The position numbers and the translations under genes are program-made. Positions 9,673 to 18,855 of a stretch of DNA of 64,000 nucleotides are shown here, piece by piece. How positions within the stretch are numbered: the stretch's first letter is position 1; every line of letters starts with the position of its first letter. This DNA comes from Granulosicoccus sp045106855 (lineage in GTDB: Bacteria > Pseudomonadota > Gammaproteobacteria > Granulosicoccales > Granulosicoccaceae): positions 186,001-250,000 of the forward strand of contig JBGCFI010000013.1 of NCBI GenBank assembly GCA_045106855.1, written 5' to 3'. The notes beneath the pieces are model-generated. The model was not told where the DNA came from. It saw only the letters and a program-made list of their open reading frames with translations, and ran no database searches.

Positions 9673-10443
9673 TCAGAGATTCAATCTGTTCAACACAGAC
9701 TGTGGCAACATACGTATTACCCACATAATGATACGCCAGTATCCCGGTGCATAAACTATCCTGCTGCCTTTATCCATTGATGCGGCTATGATCTGTGCAA
9801 GCTTATCCGTTGAGGACCATAGCAGGCCATCCTTCGGAAGGTGCGCTGTCATGGGCGAGTCGGTGAGTCCGGCTTTGACTAATATGATGGAGGTTTTACT
9901 TCCCGAAAGTCCTGCGTTGTGCATCATTCCTTCAAATAAGGTGCAAATAGCTGACTTGGCGCATCCATAGAGGTAATTACTGGATCGTCCTCGATCACCT
10001 GCCACACTGCCGATAGCGAGCAGTACCGGGATATCGTGTTGGCTGTTCTCAAGTACTTGTCGGGCAGCGATAGACAGATGCAGGGTGCTGACAAAATTGC
10101 CCGACAGGATTTTATCCAGCTCGGTAGCGTCCGTTAAAGCTAGCGATTGATCGCCAAGGTAGCCATGGAAAATCAATACAGCGTCAAGACCGCCGGTTTC
10201 ACTGGCTAATGATTTAAAAAATTCTGAAGGATTCCCTACAAGCTCCAGATCCTGTATGCGCGACAGGACATCACCATTGCCACGGATATCAAGATCACTG
10301 GCAATGGCACTTAGCCGCTCCTCATTGCGGGCGACCAGCATCAGAGTATTGTGATCTGCTGCCAGTAGCCTGGCAGTTTTCTCAGCCATACCCGATGTTG
10401 CACCCAGTATGGCGATCTTGCGCGGTATGTATGGTGACTTCAT
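9673..10443 (-). CDS. dprE2: DprE2-like SDR: decaprenylphosphoryl-2-keto-ribose reductase
   Basis: This 256-aa short-chain dehydrogenase has an N-terminal nucleotide-binding motif (ILGATSGMAEKTARLL), a catalytic Ser near IGSVAGDRGRSSN and the YGCAK (YxxxK) pair. The C-terminus RIVYAPGYWRIIMWVIRMLP is typical of DprE2. In mycobacteria DprE2 reduces the 2-keto intermediate made by DprE1 to decaprenylphosphoryl-D-arabinose. The ATG overlaps the dprE1 stop by 4 bp (ATGA, 10440-10443), so the pair is translationally coupled. The function is well supported by the DprE1 neighbour. A generic SDR would be the alternative. Confidence 0.87.
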   Translation of the reverse strand: MKSPYIPRKIAILGATSGMAEKTARLLAADHNTLMLVARNEERLSAIASDLDIRGNGDVLSRIQDLELVGNPSEFFKSLASETGGLDAVLIFHGYLGDQSLALTDATELDKILSGNFVSTLHLSIAARQVLENSQHDIPVLLAIGSVAGDRGRSSNYLYGCAKSAICTLFEGMMHNAGLSGSKTSIILVKAGLTDSPMTAHLPKDGLLWSSTDKLAQIIAASMDKGSRIVYAPGYWRIIMWVIRMLPQSVLNRLNL

Positions 10444-11774
10444 AGAGACAAGCGGCGTCGCAGATTGGAAGAAATGCCAGGATCTATCTGCTCTCTAAAG
10501 CTATTGATTGACTGGTTCAGTCCCTGTGTGAAAAGTGTGTATGTCATGCGCATATCCTTGGCAGCGTAAAGGCGACCTCCGTGATCCAGCACGATTGAAT
10601 CAAGTTTGTTGAACAGCGTATGCGTGGCCTTTCCCGCGACTGGAAAATCCAAGGCCAGCGTTGTGCCAGGCATAGGGAAGGACAATAAACCCGGGGAACG
10701 AATATCACCGAAATTTTTCAGAACTGCAAGAAAGGAGCCTTGCCCTGATGCTGCAATCTGTGCAATAAGTTTCCTGATACCCGTTAAAGCATGCTGTGAG
10801 GGGATAACGCATTGATACTGATAAAATCCTCGCTTTCCGTAAAGGCGGTTCCAGTTTGCTATAGCATCCAGTGGATGAAATACATCGCCATAGTGTTGTG
10901 TAATCTGTTTGCTTTTTTTAGCGCCGCGTGCGAAGTAAAGCTGATTGAACAATCTTACGGAATGCCTGTTCATGATTCCTGATGGCAGATTGAATGGCAT
11001 CTTTGAGTTTTGCACATTGGCGTGTGCTTCATACAATCCATCGTTTAACCAGTTACTGGCGTTGAAAAGTCCTCGTTCAGAGCCTTCGCCCCTTGAAAGA
11101 CAGTCCACCCAGGCGACAGAGTGTTCATGCGTCTGGCTGGTTTGAGTACTGAGTTCAAAGTAATCCTCAAGGCAGTTGAAGGGCTTTACTGATGTGCTGA
11201 GATAGGAACTGCCAACACGCAACAGTTGTATTTCAACCCAGAGAATAACGCCTGTCAGCCCAAGCCCGCCAATGGTTGCGGTAAACAGGTCGGGGTTGTG
11301 CGATGGGCAGGCTGTTTGAGTGCCAGTGTCTGATCGATGTATGCCTATTTTTTTTATCCAGTTACCAAATGTTCCAACCCGGTGATGATTTTTGCCATGA
11401 ACATCGTTTGCAGTAGCGCCACCAAGAGTAATGTAGCGTGTGCCGGGGGTGGTAGGAACGAACCATCCCGTTGGCACAATGATTTGTAGCAACTGGTCGA
11501 TGGTCAGGCCAGCTTCTGCACGAATGACACCGGTCTCTGGATTAAACGACAGCACACGATCGAGGCGTGTCATGTCGATGGTATGGTGATTAGAGTTGTA
11601 CGCGCTGTCTCCGTAAGAGCGACGCATACCGGTGGCAAGTGTACTTAGGGATAATACCTGGGCATGGCTCCGCGCCGCTGGAACTTCATCGGTAAAGACT
11701 GGTGCGGAAACATGCTCGTAACTGGTAGTAACCCGGCCCCATGATTCTGCAAGCTGTGATGATGTTGTGCTCAC
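10440..11774 (-). CDS. dprE1: DprE1-like FAD oxidase: decaprenylphosphoryl-ribose 2'-epimerase subunit
   Basis: This 444-aa protein has the FAD-binding_4 fold: RRSYGDSAYN, a PGTRYITLGGATANDVHGKNHH segment typical of DprE1, and a C-terminal YAAKD carrying the conserved active-site lysine. It oxidises the 2'-OH of polyprenylphosphoryl-ribose, the first half of the ribose-to-arabinose epimerisation. The position matching the mycobacterial benzothiazinone-target Cys387 (motif PGWNICVDF) reads PGTTLALDF here, so it is Ala374. The GTG start overlaps the UbiA-fusion stop by 4 bp (GTGA). The start has the expected length for the family. Confidence 0.9.
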   Translation of the reverse strand: MSTTSSQLAESWGRVTTSYEHVSAPVFTDEVPAARSHAQVLSLSTLATGMRRSYGDSAYNSNHHTIDMTRLDRVLSFNPETGVIRAEAGLTIDQLLQIIVPTGWFVPTTPGTRYITLGGATANDVHGKNHHRVGTFGNWIKKIGIHRSDTGTQTACPSHNPDLFTATIGGLGLTGVILWVEIQLLRVGSSYLSTSVKPFNCLEDYFELSTQTSQTHEHSVAWVDCLSRGEGSERGLFNASNWLNDGLYEAHANVQNSKMPFNLPSGIMNRHSVRLFNQLYFARGAKKSKQITQHYGDVFHPLDAIANWNRLYGKRGFYQYQCVIPSQHALTGIRKLIAQIAASGQGSFLAVLKNFGDIRSPGLLSFPMPGTTLALDFPVAGKATHTLFNKLDSIVLDHGGRLYAAKDMRMTYTLFTQGLNQSINSFREQIDPGISSNLRRRLSL

Positions 11775-13255
11775 AATGGAACTGAGAATCTGGCAGCTAT
11801 AAACGTCATCACGAGGGCAGAGCCCAACAGCAGGCTGATGCTATCCTGAATGGCAAAGGCAACGGGGTCCTGATCCAGCTCACCCCGATTGGCAAGTAAC
11901 CAGACTCGACCAATCCATAAACCCAGTATCAGCGGAGTTAGCCACAGTACATCGGGGGCTGAGTACAGTTCTGATGGAAATGCATCAGTCATCAGGTATT
12001 GAATAATCACCCAGACTGAGGCCACACTAGCGGCAACACCCATCGAGAGTACCAGAGGCGCATCTATCGGTTTGTAGCCGCGACCATGGATGAACTCGTT
12101 TTCCGGAACTTTCGCCTCGCAGATTTCTACAAAACGTTTTACAAGAGACATTGAAAAGAAGAGAAATGCGGCAAACGTCAGCAGCCATACCGAGGGCAAG
12201 ACACCCGCCAGCGCCATACCCATAAGTAGTCTTAAGCAGTAGAGTATGGCCAGTATCATCACATCAAGTATCGGGACACTCTTTAGTTTAAACGAGTAGC
12301 CTAAGGTGATAATGAGATAGGCCGTAAGCACCTGCGCAAACGCGGTGTTCAACCAGAACGCCGTACCCAGGCAAAGTACAAGGGCCAATGGTGCTGCCAT
12401 CATTGCCGATTGCAGAGAAATGGTTCCGCTGGCCAGGGGTCTGAGTTTCTTGACTGGATGCCGTCGGTCAGATTCTATATCTGCCGCGTCATTGATGACA
12501 TAGGTGGCCGATGCCACCATTCCCATAAGAAGAAAACCGAATAGGCATGTCGCGAATACGCTTACTGTGTGGACATTCGAACTCATCACCAAGGGCACAA
12601 ACAGCAGTAGATTCTTTGACCATTGATGGAGTCTCAGACTCTTTACCCAGCTTTTTATGCTCGGGTGCCTGGTATCGAACTCGCGTTCGATAGGTATGTT
12701 AAGAGTTGCGGCACGCCTGGCAGTTCGCGGGCTGGTGCCAGCCAGAACAGCAGCGCTTGCTCCAGCCCAGACAACGAGATCGGCGTTACTATCGCCAGCA
12801 TAGACATAGCCTTCGGGAAATTGCTCATCGAGATACTTGCGTTTAGCCCTACCTTTCAGGTTTAGCGTCTCTGAGCTACCTTGTATGGTGTCGAACATGC
12901 CCAGAGAATGCCCGTATTGCTGAACGATTTCGTTGTTTGCGGCGCTGACAAGGTGCAAAGAGCGGCCGGCAGCACGTTCTTGCTGTAAGTAGGCTACCAG
13001 AGCTTCGCGGCGAGGAAGGTTTATCAGATCGATGCAGCTATGCTGTGCGACGGCCTGTTTGAATTCTGCGCGTCCCTTGCGCAGTGAGGCAAGGCACTGT
13101 AGTGCCTTTAGCGGAGAGTTGAAGAATATGGCCGCAAATTGTTCTATCAGGGTGTCAGTTCTGATTAGAGTCCCGTCCAGATCGACGACCAGAGGGTCCT
13201 TGCTGCACTCGTTTTGCTCCGGTGACGGATAGATTCTTAACGGATGAGCGCTCAT
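11771..13255 (-). CDS. HAD phosphatase-UbiA prenyltransferase fusion: decaprenyl-phosphate 5-phosphoribosyltransferase
   Basis: The start is set at the ATG at 13255, giving 494 aa. An in-frame extension to 13444 would run into the preceding FAD-oxidoreductase gene. Residues 20-200 are a HAD phosphatase (DLDGT with D25 and D27, VSAAN, GDSNADLVVW). Residues 210-490 are a UbiA-type membrane domain with about nine helices and the Mg-prenyl-diphosphate motif NDAADIESDRRHP followed by KLRPLASG. UbiA of mycobacteria joins PRPP and decaprenyl phosphate to give 5-phosphoribosyl-decaprenol. The HAD part could remove the 5-phosphate. This single protein plus DprE1 and DprE2 would make the D-Araf donor. 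Family members with this fusion are common in Proteobacteria. Confidence 0.88.
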   Translation of the reverse strand: MSAHPLRIYPSPEQNECSKDPLVVDLDGTLIRTDTLIEQFAAIFFNSPLKALQCLASLRKGRAEFKQAVAQHSCIDLINLPRREALVAYLQQERAAGRSLHLVSAANNEIVQQYGHSLGMFDTIQGSSETLNLKGRAKRKYLDEQFPEGYVYAGDSNADLVVWAGASAAVLAGTSPRTARRAATLNIPIEREFDTRHPSIKSWVKSLRLHQWSKNLLLFVPLVMSSNVHTVSVFATCLFGFLLMGMVASATYVINDAADIESDRRHPVKKLRPLASGTISLQSAMMAAPLALVLCLGTAFWLNTAFAQVLTAYLIITLGYSFKLKSVPILDVMILAILYCLRLLMGMALAGVLPSVWLLTFAAFLFFSMSLVKRFVEICEAKVPENEFIHGRGYKPIDAPLVLSMGVAASVASVWVIIQYLMTDAFPSELYSAPDVLWLTPLILGLWIGRVWLLANRGELDQDPVAFAIQDSISLLLGSALVMTFIAARFSVPL

Positions 13256-13328
13256 GTCAGTTTGTGTTCTTCCCTGCAAGTGGCCGCTGCAGCAATCGCG
13301 CCAACAAAAATGAACTGCCCAATGTGGC

Positions 13329-14624
13329 TCATGCCGGTGAATTAGCGAGTGTGTCGATGGTCTGTCTGGCAAAACGGATACTCTCTGAAACTCCACGATC
13401 CTCCGGGTAGTAATATGAGGTATCTGCAATCCATAAACCTGCAACAGGGGTTTTCAGCTCTGGAATGGATTTTTTGAATTCCGTATGGCAGACAGGTTGT
13501 GCATGCCGTAGCCTGGCGACATGGCTGTCCAACCTGTCCTCCGGGCTTAAGTCCGGATTGATTCGCATCAGATAACCAAAGCTCTCTTCCAGCAGTGCCT
13601 CGTCTGACCATTTGAATTTTGGATTTGAAGAAGGCATGTAGTACGGGACATACACGATGGACTTATCCATTGGACGCAAGTTGGAGAATTCTACAAAGCC
13701 TGGAATCTTCATTGAGTCGTCAGAGACGTTAACCCAGAAGTAGTTACTCACGGGTCGGGCAAGTTTGTGAATCACGCAAATGACACCCACATTGTTCATT
13801 GCCTGATACCCAGACTGCAATTGCGGCATGTCGCGTGCGACCATCGAGGAGACGTAAGGAAGCGGGGCGGTAGAGAAAACCAGGTCGGCCCGAATCAGTT
13901 CGCCATCGTTTGTTTCTACTCCGGTTACTTGCTGGCCATTTGCCACAATGTGTTTTACGGGTGCTTTATAGCGTATGACACCACCCTTGTTCAGTATGGA
14001 TTCTGTGAGCTTGTCAACGAGTGTCTGGGTGCCACCTTCCAGGTACCCGAGTTCCTCCGAAAACAGCGAACGTCGTGAACGCCCCAGTCTGTTGATTCTT
14101 TGCCACATCCAGGCGGCCGATATGTCATCCGTAAATTCATAAAACTTCAGGTGCAGTAATGGCTTCCACAGTTTTTCGTACGCACGTTGCCCGCACCAGC
14201 GCGTTATCCATGTGCGAGCTGTTATTTTATCCAGCTTTGACCAGTTGGTTCGCCGGGTGGATGTAAACACCATCAGCCCGTAGCGAATTTTTTCTATCAA
14301 CGATAGTGGTGTGAACTTTAATAGCGATAGGGGATCTCCAAACTGATAGAGTTTTCCATCGACAAAGTAGCCCATTTTAGTGCTTACCCATTGCATGGAC
14401 TGTTCAATATCAAGCTCCTTGAGTAATCCCAGTGTGTCGATATCGCTGCGGCAACAGAAATGGTAAAAACGTTCTAACGAAAGGCCACCGAAATCGAAAT
14501 GAGCTGCCATGCCACCGGGTCTGTCATCTGACTCAACGACAGTCACATCGAGTCCAGCCTGGCAGGCATAATGGGCAGCTGCTAAACCCATGGGGCCAGC
14601 TCCGATGATTACTATCGACGTCAT
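13329..14624 (-). CDS. FAD/NAD(P)-dependent oxidoreductase, amine-oxidase/HemY-like
   Basis: This 431-aa protein opens with the dinucleotide-binding motif IGAGPMGLAAAHYA, then VVESDDRPGGMA, an arrangement of the protoporphyrinogen-oxidase, phytoene-desaturase and UDP-galactopyranose-mutase superfamily. YLEGGTQTLVDKL in the middle and the C-terminal GLWIADTSYYYPEDRGVSES close the FAD site. Relatives are often found in polysaccharide clusters, but the substrate is unknown. It lies 3 nt after the epimerase gene and 73 nt before the HAD-UbiA fusion, so it probably belongs to the same operon. It may modify the lipid-linked sugar or another glycan building block. Confidence 0.8.
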   Translation of the reverse strand: MTSIVIIGAGPMGLAAAHYACQAGLDVTVVESDDRPGGMAAHFDFGGLSLERFYHFCCRSDIDTLGLLKELDIEQSMQWVSTKMGYFVDGKLYQFGDPLSLLKFTPLSLIEKIRYGLMVFTSTRRTNWSKLDKITARTWITRWCGQRAYEKLWKPLLHLKFYEFTDDISAAWMWQRINRLGRSRRSLFSEELGYLEGGTQTLVDKLTESILNKGGVIRYKAPVKHIVANGQQVTGVETNDGELIRADLVFSTAPLPYVSSMVARDMPQLQSGYQAMNNVGVICVIHKLARPVSNYFWVNVSDDSMKIPGFVEFSNLRPMDKSIVYVPYYMPSSNPKFKWSDEALLEESFGYLMRINPDLSPEDRLDSHVARLRHAQPVCHTEFKKSIPELKTPVAGLWIADTSYYYPEDRGVSESIRFARQTIDTLANSPA

Positions 14625-14627
14625 TGC

Positions 14628-15575
14628 CTAGTATTCCAGCACTATTTCTGAATACACCGGATCCTTGAACGTCAATTCGAGTGCGCGTTGCAAAGGTGTT
14701 GCCTGGACATTAAACCGCGATGGCCAGTCGATGGTTTCGAATGTTTCGGGGATGACCAATGCTTTTAGCTGGTTTGTCGTGAACGGAGGGTTTTTGTCAA
14801 ACAGTGCGTATATCGATAGCAGCCCATAAAACAGTTTGAAAGGAATGGATACGATCAGGGCTCTTGCAGAAGTGACCTGTTTGATTTTTCTGACAAGATC
14901 TATGTAGTAAGTTTTTTCAAGTCCGGAGATGTTGTAGCTGCCTTCGGGCCTGTTGCTTATGCACGCTTTGATGATGGCGCTGAAGTCGCCGGCGTACAAC
15001 GGCTGTCGTAAGTAACGACCGTGACCGGGAATTGGAAAGATGGGTGCTGCATGCATGAAACGTTTAAGCCAACCGAAATGCTTTCGATCAAACCATCCGA
15101 ACATAAGCGTAGGGCGCAGAATTATCTGCGGGATACCACACTGGGTCACGAGTAGTTCCTGCGCTTTCTTACTGCGGGTGTAGTAGTCATCGGCCTTGGA
15201 AAAGACCACCGACGAGCTCACATGTACGATGTATTGCACACCGGCTGCTTTCGCTGCATCCAGAATGTTACGGGTCGCTTCCACGTTGTTTGCTTCAAAC
15301 GCATGTTCATCCAGTCCGCCAATCTGAGCATGCAGGATAACCAGCACATCGATGTGTCCCAGGGAGTTCTCCCAGGCACCGCATTGCGATAAATCCGACT
15401 GGATGACCTCAACGTCAGGGTGAAGCTTTTTCAGTATTTTTGTATTGGCGGGATGCTTGTCAACGGCCAGAAGTTCAAGTTCCGGATCATCCGCCAGTTT
15501 CGGGATCAGATTCTGTCCGACAAGACCTGCTGCACCCGTTATCAGTACTCGTTGTCGGTTGCTTGTCGAGTTCAT
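14628..15575 (-). CDS. NAD-dependent epimerase/dehydratase family protein
   Basis: This 315-aa extended SDR has the N-terminal TGAAGLVGQN motif, HVSSSVVF with the catalytic Ser, YYTRSK (YxxxK), and RPTLMFG. Proteins of this family act on nucleotide sugars or other NAD-linked substrates. It is the first gene of the minus-strand cluster that ends with the GT-C gene at 8007. A role in sugar-nucleotide supply for the same glycan is likely, but the substrate cannot be named. No strong ribosome binding site is seen before the ATG at 15575. Confidence 0.82.
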   Translation of the reverse strand: MNSTSNRQRVLITGAAGLVGQNLIPKLADDPELELLAVDKHPANTKILKKLHPDVEVIQSDLSQCGAWENSLGHIDVLVILHAQIGGLDEHAFEANNVEATRNILDAAKAAGVQYIVHVSSSVVFSKADDYYTRSKKAQELLVTQCGIPQIILRPTLMFGWFDRKHFGWLKRFMHAAPIFPIPGHGRYLRQPLYAGDFSAIIKACISNRPEGSYNISGLEKTYYIDLVRKIKQVTSARALIVSIPFKLFYGLLSIYALFDKNPPFTTNQLKALVIPETFETIDWPSRFNVQATPLQRALELTFKDPVYSEIVLEY

Positions 15576-16061
15576 GTTCTAGTCTTTGGTGTTCTTCGAG
15601 CGCTACAACGACAATGTGCCTGTCGAGACGGCTGCCGATCTTTCAAAGTCGCTAAGAATTGTGTCGTCAAGACGTGCAGGCCAGGGATATTCAGCAATCC
15701 GAAGCTGGTTACACGGTAGCGAAAATCGAGCCAACAGCCTTAATTGGCCAGAAGCACTCGGGTGGCCGTCGCGCCAAACAAGAATGAATCGACGGTAAAT
15801 CACTGGGAGGGTTATTGATCGCGTGCCAAAATTCGCGATAGTCAATTTCGATCGAATCAGGTGCTTTTAGAGCATTGCGCAAAGACGGGCAGCCGTTTGC
15901 TGGCCGTTTTTACGTTTGTCCGGGCTATTTACCGAAGTGGAGTATTTGATTGTGGGGATTGAATCGGCAAGGAGCTCATTATCCGGTTTCTGCGCCTTTG
16001 CCTACGCGCAGAGGGGCTGGCACCGCCGGTGTGACGGCCATGAATGCTCAGAGTAGCCGAC
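15576..16061. other. Intergenic stretch between the glycosylation cluster and bamD
   Basis: This gap of 486 bp has short open frames on both strands that look random. It should hold the promoter of the minus-strand glycosylation operon and the end of the bamD transcript. No clear -35/-10 pair, sigma-54 site or T-tailed terminator was recognised. It marks the junction where the cluster separates bamD from pilS. Confidence 0.4.
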
Positions 16062-16838
16062 TCAGGACCCGGAAGACGCCTTTGCCGCAGGATGCTCGGG
16101 GTCAGTCAGCGCCAATACCCGTAAAGTGTCAGCCTGCAGATCGGTTTGACCCAGCGACTTGTAAGCCGCCGCCATGAGTGCAAGGGCATTGGGCACATGT
16201 TTTGAACCGTCAAAATGCTCCAGCAGGTAGTTCACCCGGTTTACCGCAGCCACCATGGCACCGCGATCATAGTAAAATCGCGCCGTGATAAGCTCGTGGC
16301 GTGCCATTTCGTCTTTAAGATAGGCCATTCGATCGAGCGCGTCCGGCGTATATTGGCTTTCTGGAAACCGCCTCGCCAAGGTGTCGAATTCGGCAAATGC
16401 TGACCTTAGCCAGTTCTGGTTAACCTTGGCCAAATCACGCGGAAAAATTCGTTCCATGGCTGACCCACCCCGGGAAAAATGGCTAACACCCTTGATGTAG
16501 TAGGCGTAATCAATGTTTTCACTGCGTGGATACAGCTTGATGAAGCGGTCCGCTGCATCGATAGCGCCGTCAAAATCGTCCTGTTTCAGGTAGGCGTAAG
16601 CGACATCGAGCTGAGCCTGCTGTGTGTAGGTGCCAAACGGATACCGGGCGCCCAGAGTTTCAAATGTATCGATGGCGGTCAGAAAATCACCCTGGTTCAG
16701 AGCGCGTTTGGCCAGATTGTAAATATCTTCAGCGCTTTGGAGTTCTTCGGGGGCGTCCGGGGCCGGCGTAGCACAGCCTGTCAGAACGACAATAGAAAGC
16801 GCAACAATAGCGAGGGCACGGTTGAATTTCGATATCAT
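16062..16838 (-). CDS. bamD: Outer membrane protein assembly factor BamD (ComL)
   Basis: This 258-aa lipoprotein has a signal peptide ending in the lipobox LTGC (Cys near residue 22). TPR-like helices follow, with the family blocks SAEDIYNLAKRALNQGDF, RYPFGTYTQQAQL and YIKGVSHF. BamD is the essential lipoprotein of the BAM complex that folds beta-barrels into the outer membrane. Length and motifs are standard. It is transcribed away from rluD, and the 149-bp gap between them should hold divergent promoters. Confidence 0.95.
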   Translation of the reverse strand: MISKFNRALAIVALSIVVLTGCATPAPDAPEELQSAEDIYNLAKRALNQGDFLTAIDTFETLGARYPFGTYTQQAQLDVAYAYLKQDDFDGAIDAADRFIKLYPRSENIDYAYYIKGVSHFSRGGSAMERIFPRDLAKVNQNWLRSAFAEFDTLARRFPESQYTPDALDRMAYLKDEMARHELITARFYYDRGAMVAAVNRVNYLLEHFDGSKHVPNALALMAAAYKSLGQTDLQADTLRVLALTDPEHPAAKASSGS

Positions 16839-16987
16839 GACAGAAGTATAGCTTAGCCAGACAGAGCTCAGTATCCTGAAATCTCTGGCTTCTGAATAGG
16901 CTGTGAGTTCCCCTCTACCCAGTCAGGGGTGCACATCATCAATTCTGCAGTGGCCATAGGCTGCTGCTGAGATCTTCGTTTGGAGTA

Positions 16988-18022
16988 ATGTCAATCAGTA
17001 ACCCTACAAATCCGTCAGAGGCATCAGATACCGATGGTCAAGACGCCAGAACGGAATATCACGTGGATGCCGCACTCGCTGGCAAGCGGCTAGACGCGGT
17101 AGCAGCGCACGCTTTCGATGCCTACTCCCGTAACCGCCTGCAAAGCTGGATAAACGAAGGTTATCTAACGGTCGACGGTGTGCAGCGTCGCACCCGGGAC
17201 AAACTGGTAGGTGGTGAGCTGCTCAGCTTGCAGTTACCGCTGGATGAGCTGGCCGACGACAGCGTGGATTGTTTTGATCCCGAAGCAATGGATCTACCCA
17301 TTGTTTACGAGGATGAGCACATCATTGTCATCAACAAACCTGCCGGTCTTGTCATGCATCCCGCTCCCGGTAACAGGCGTGGAACCCTGCTAAACGGCTT
17401 GCTCTTTCATGACAGCTCGCAGGCGAATGTCCCCAGAGCAGGGATCGTACATCGTCTGGATAAAGAGACCAGCGGACTTTGCGTGGTAGCCCGGTCCCTT
17501 GAGTCGCATACAGCGCTTGTCCGTCAGCTACAGGCGCGTGAGATGGGACGAAACTACACGGCGGTGGTGATTGGCGATGTGCCAATAAACGGAACTGTCG
17601 ATGCGCCAATCGGCCGCCATCCGCGCGATCGTAAACGAATGGCTGTCAACGAAAAGGGCAAGAATGCCGTGACACACTATCAATGTGAGGAACGTTATCT
17701 GGGTTGCGCAAGGGTCGGCGTTAAGCTGGAAACGGGTCGTACACACCAGATACGAGTGCACATGACCCACGTTGGTCATGCTTTGCTGGGTGATCCGGTG
17801 TATGGGCGCAGACTTGCCGTGCTACCCAGGCAAGTATCTCTTGTACCAGAGGTTGCAGCATTTAAACGTCAGGCTCTACATGCATCCAGGCTAAGCCTGG
17901 TGCACCCGGGCTCTGGCGATCTTGTCAGTTTCGATGCACCGCTGCCTGATGACATGCTGCGTTTGTGTGCCGCGCTGAAACTTGTGGCTAATGAACAACT
18001 TCGTAAAGATAATCAATCGTGA
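16988..18022 (+). CDS. rluD: 23S rRNA pseudouridine synthase RluD
   Basis: This 344-aa protein has an N-terminal S4 RNA-binding domain (residues about 25-85, LDAVAAHAFDAYSRNRLQSW) and a RluA-type catalytic domain. The catalytic Asp is in IVHRLDKETSGL near residue 158, and GRTHQIRVHM is near 250. RluD makes pseudouridines in helix 69 of 23S rRNA. The stop overlaps the GTG start of pgeF. bamD-rluD-pgeF-clpB is a conserved gammaproteobacterial arrangement. Confidence 0.95.
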   Translation: MSISNPTNPSEASDTDGQDARTEYHVDAALAGKRLDAVAAHAFDAYSRNRLQSWINEGYLTVDGVQRRTRDKLVGGELLSLQLPLDELADDSVDCFDPEAMDLPIVYEDEHIIVINKPAGLVMHPAPGNRRGTLLNGLLFHDSSQANVPRAGIVHRLDKETSGLCVVARSLESHTALVRQLQAREMGRNYTAVVIGDVPINGTVDAPIGRHPRDRKRMAVNEKGKNAVTHYQCEERYLGCARVGVKLETGRTHQIRVHMTHVGHALLGDPVYGRRLAVLPRQVSLVPEVAAFKRQALHASRLSLVHPGSGDLVSFDAPLPDDMLRLCAALKLVANEQLRKDNQS

Positions 18023-18774
18023 TGACATTCGCCAGTTTAAGCTGTGTAGTGCCAGATTGGCCAGTCAGTGCAAAAGTGACGGTAATGACAACCACTCGTC
18101 ATGGAGGTGTCAGCGAAGCGCCATTCGATGCCTTGAATCTGGGTTTGCATGTTGGCGATAAGCTCGATGCTGTTCTGGAGAATCGACGTAGATTGCTACA
18201 GAGTTTTTCGTTACCGGCAGAGCCAATCTGGTTAAATCAGACACACAGCACAGACATTCTGGATGTAGTGCAGTCACGCTGTAAGAATGTAGATGCAGAC
18301 GGTGCATTCACGCGTTTGTCCAATACAGTGCTGGCGGTATTAACGGCCGATTGTCTACCGATAGTGATGAGTGATACAGCCGGTGCGCAGCTGGCTGTTG
18401 TGCATGCCGGTTGGCGAGGCCTCGCGGGTGGAATCGTGAGTCAGGCTATAAGCCGATTCGATAAAGGTGCAGAGATTTGCGCCTGGCTTGGCCCCGCCAT
18501 TGGTCCTGCAAGGTTTGAGGTCGGGGACGATGTACGAGACGCATTTGTACAGCGCCTTGAGATCAATGCGACGCATTTCAAGCAGGCTGACAAGGCAGGC
18601 AAATACTGGGCTGATCTCTACGGGCTTGCGCGCACAGAGTTAACGCAGGCAGGCTGCCATAGTGTTGGAGGGGAATACTGCACCCACTCACAGTCGGACA
18701 TGTTTCATTCACACCGGCGCGATGGCACGGCCAGTGGTCGAATGGCAACGCTTGCCTGGATTTCCGCAGATTGA
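18019..18774 (+). CDS. pgeF: Peptidoglycan editing factor / multicopper-like purine nucleoside phosphorylase PgeF (YfiH)
   Basis: This 251-aa protein of the DUF152/laccase-domain family shows LNQTHSTDIL, LTADCLPIV and VVHAGWRGLAGG, which carry the zinc-binding His and Cys residues. Members have been described as purine nucleoside phosphorylases and as peptidoglycan editing factors. A GTG at 18019 overlaps the rluD stop. The ATG at 18022 is an equally good start. The gene is translationally coupled to rluD. Confidence 0.92.
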   Translation: MMTFASLSCVVPDWPVSAKVTVMTTTRHGGVSEAPFDALNLGLHVGDKLDAVLENRRRLLQSFSLPAEPIWLNQTHSTDILDVVQSRCKNVDADGAFTRLSNTVLAVLTADCLPIVMSDTAGAQLAVVHAGWRGLAGGIVSQAISRFDKGAEICAWLGPAIGPARFEVGDDVRDAFVQRLEINATHFKQADKAGKYWADLYGLARTELTQAGCHSVGGEYCTHSQSDMFHSHRRDGTASGRMATLAWISAD

Positions 18775-18855
18775 ATGTGAACTAACGTTAAAAGAATTCC
18801 TGCCTGTAAGCCAGCCGCCTGGTGCCTTGCGCATACGATCAAGCGCTGAACCCAA

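Noticed and set aside
13256..13444. N-terminal extension of the HAD-UbiA protein
   Set aside because: It would overlap the FAD-oxidoreductase 3' end by over 100 bp and has no conserved residues. The ATG at 13255 gives the natural start.
15603..15845. Short open frames in the gap before bamD on both strands
   Set aside because: Several mutually overlapping frames of similar length and no family signature point to chance.
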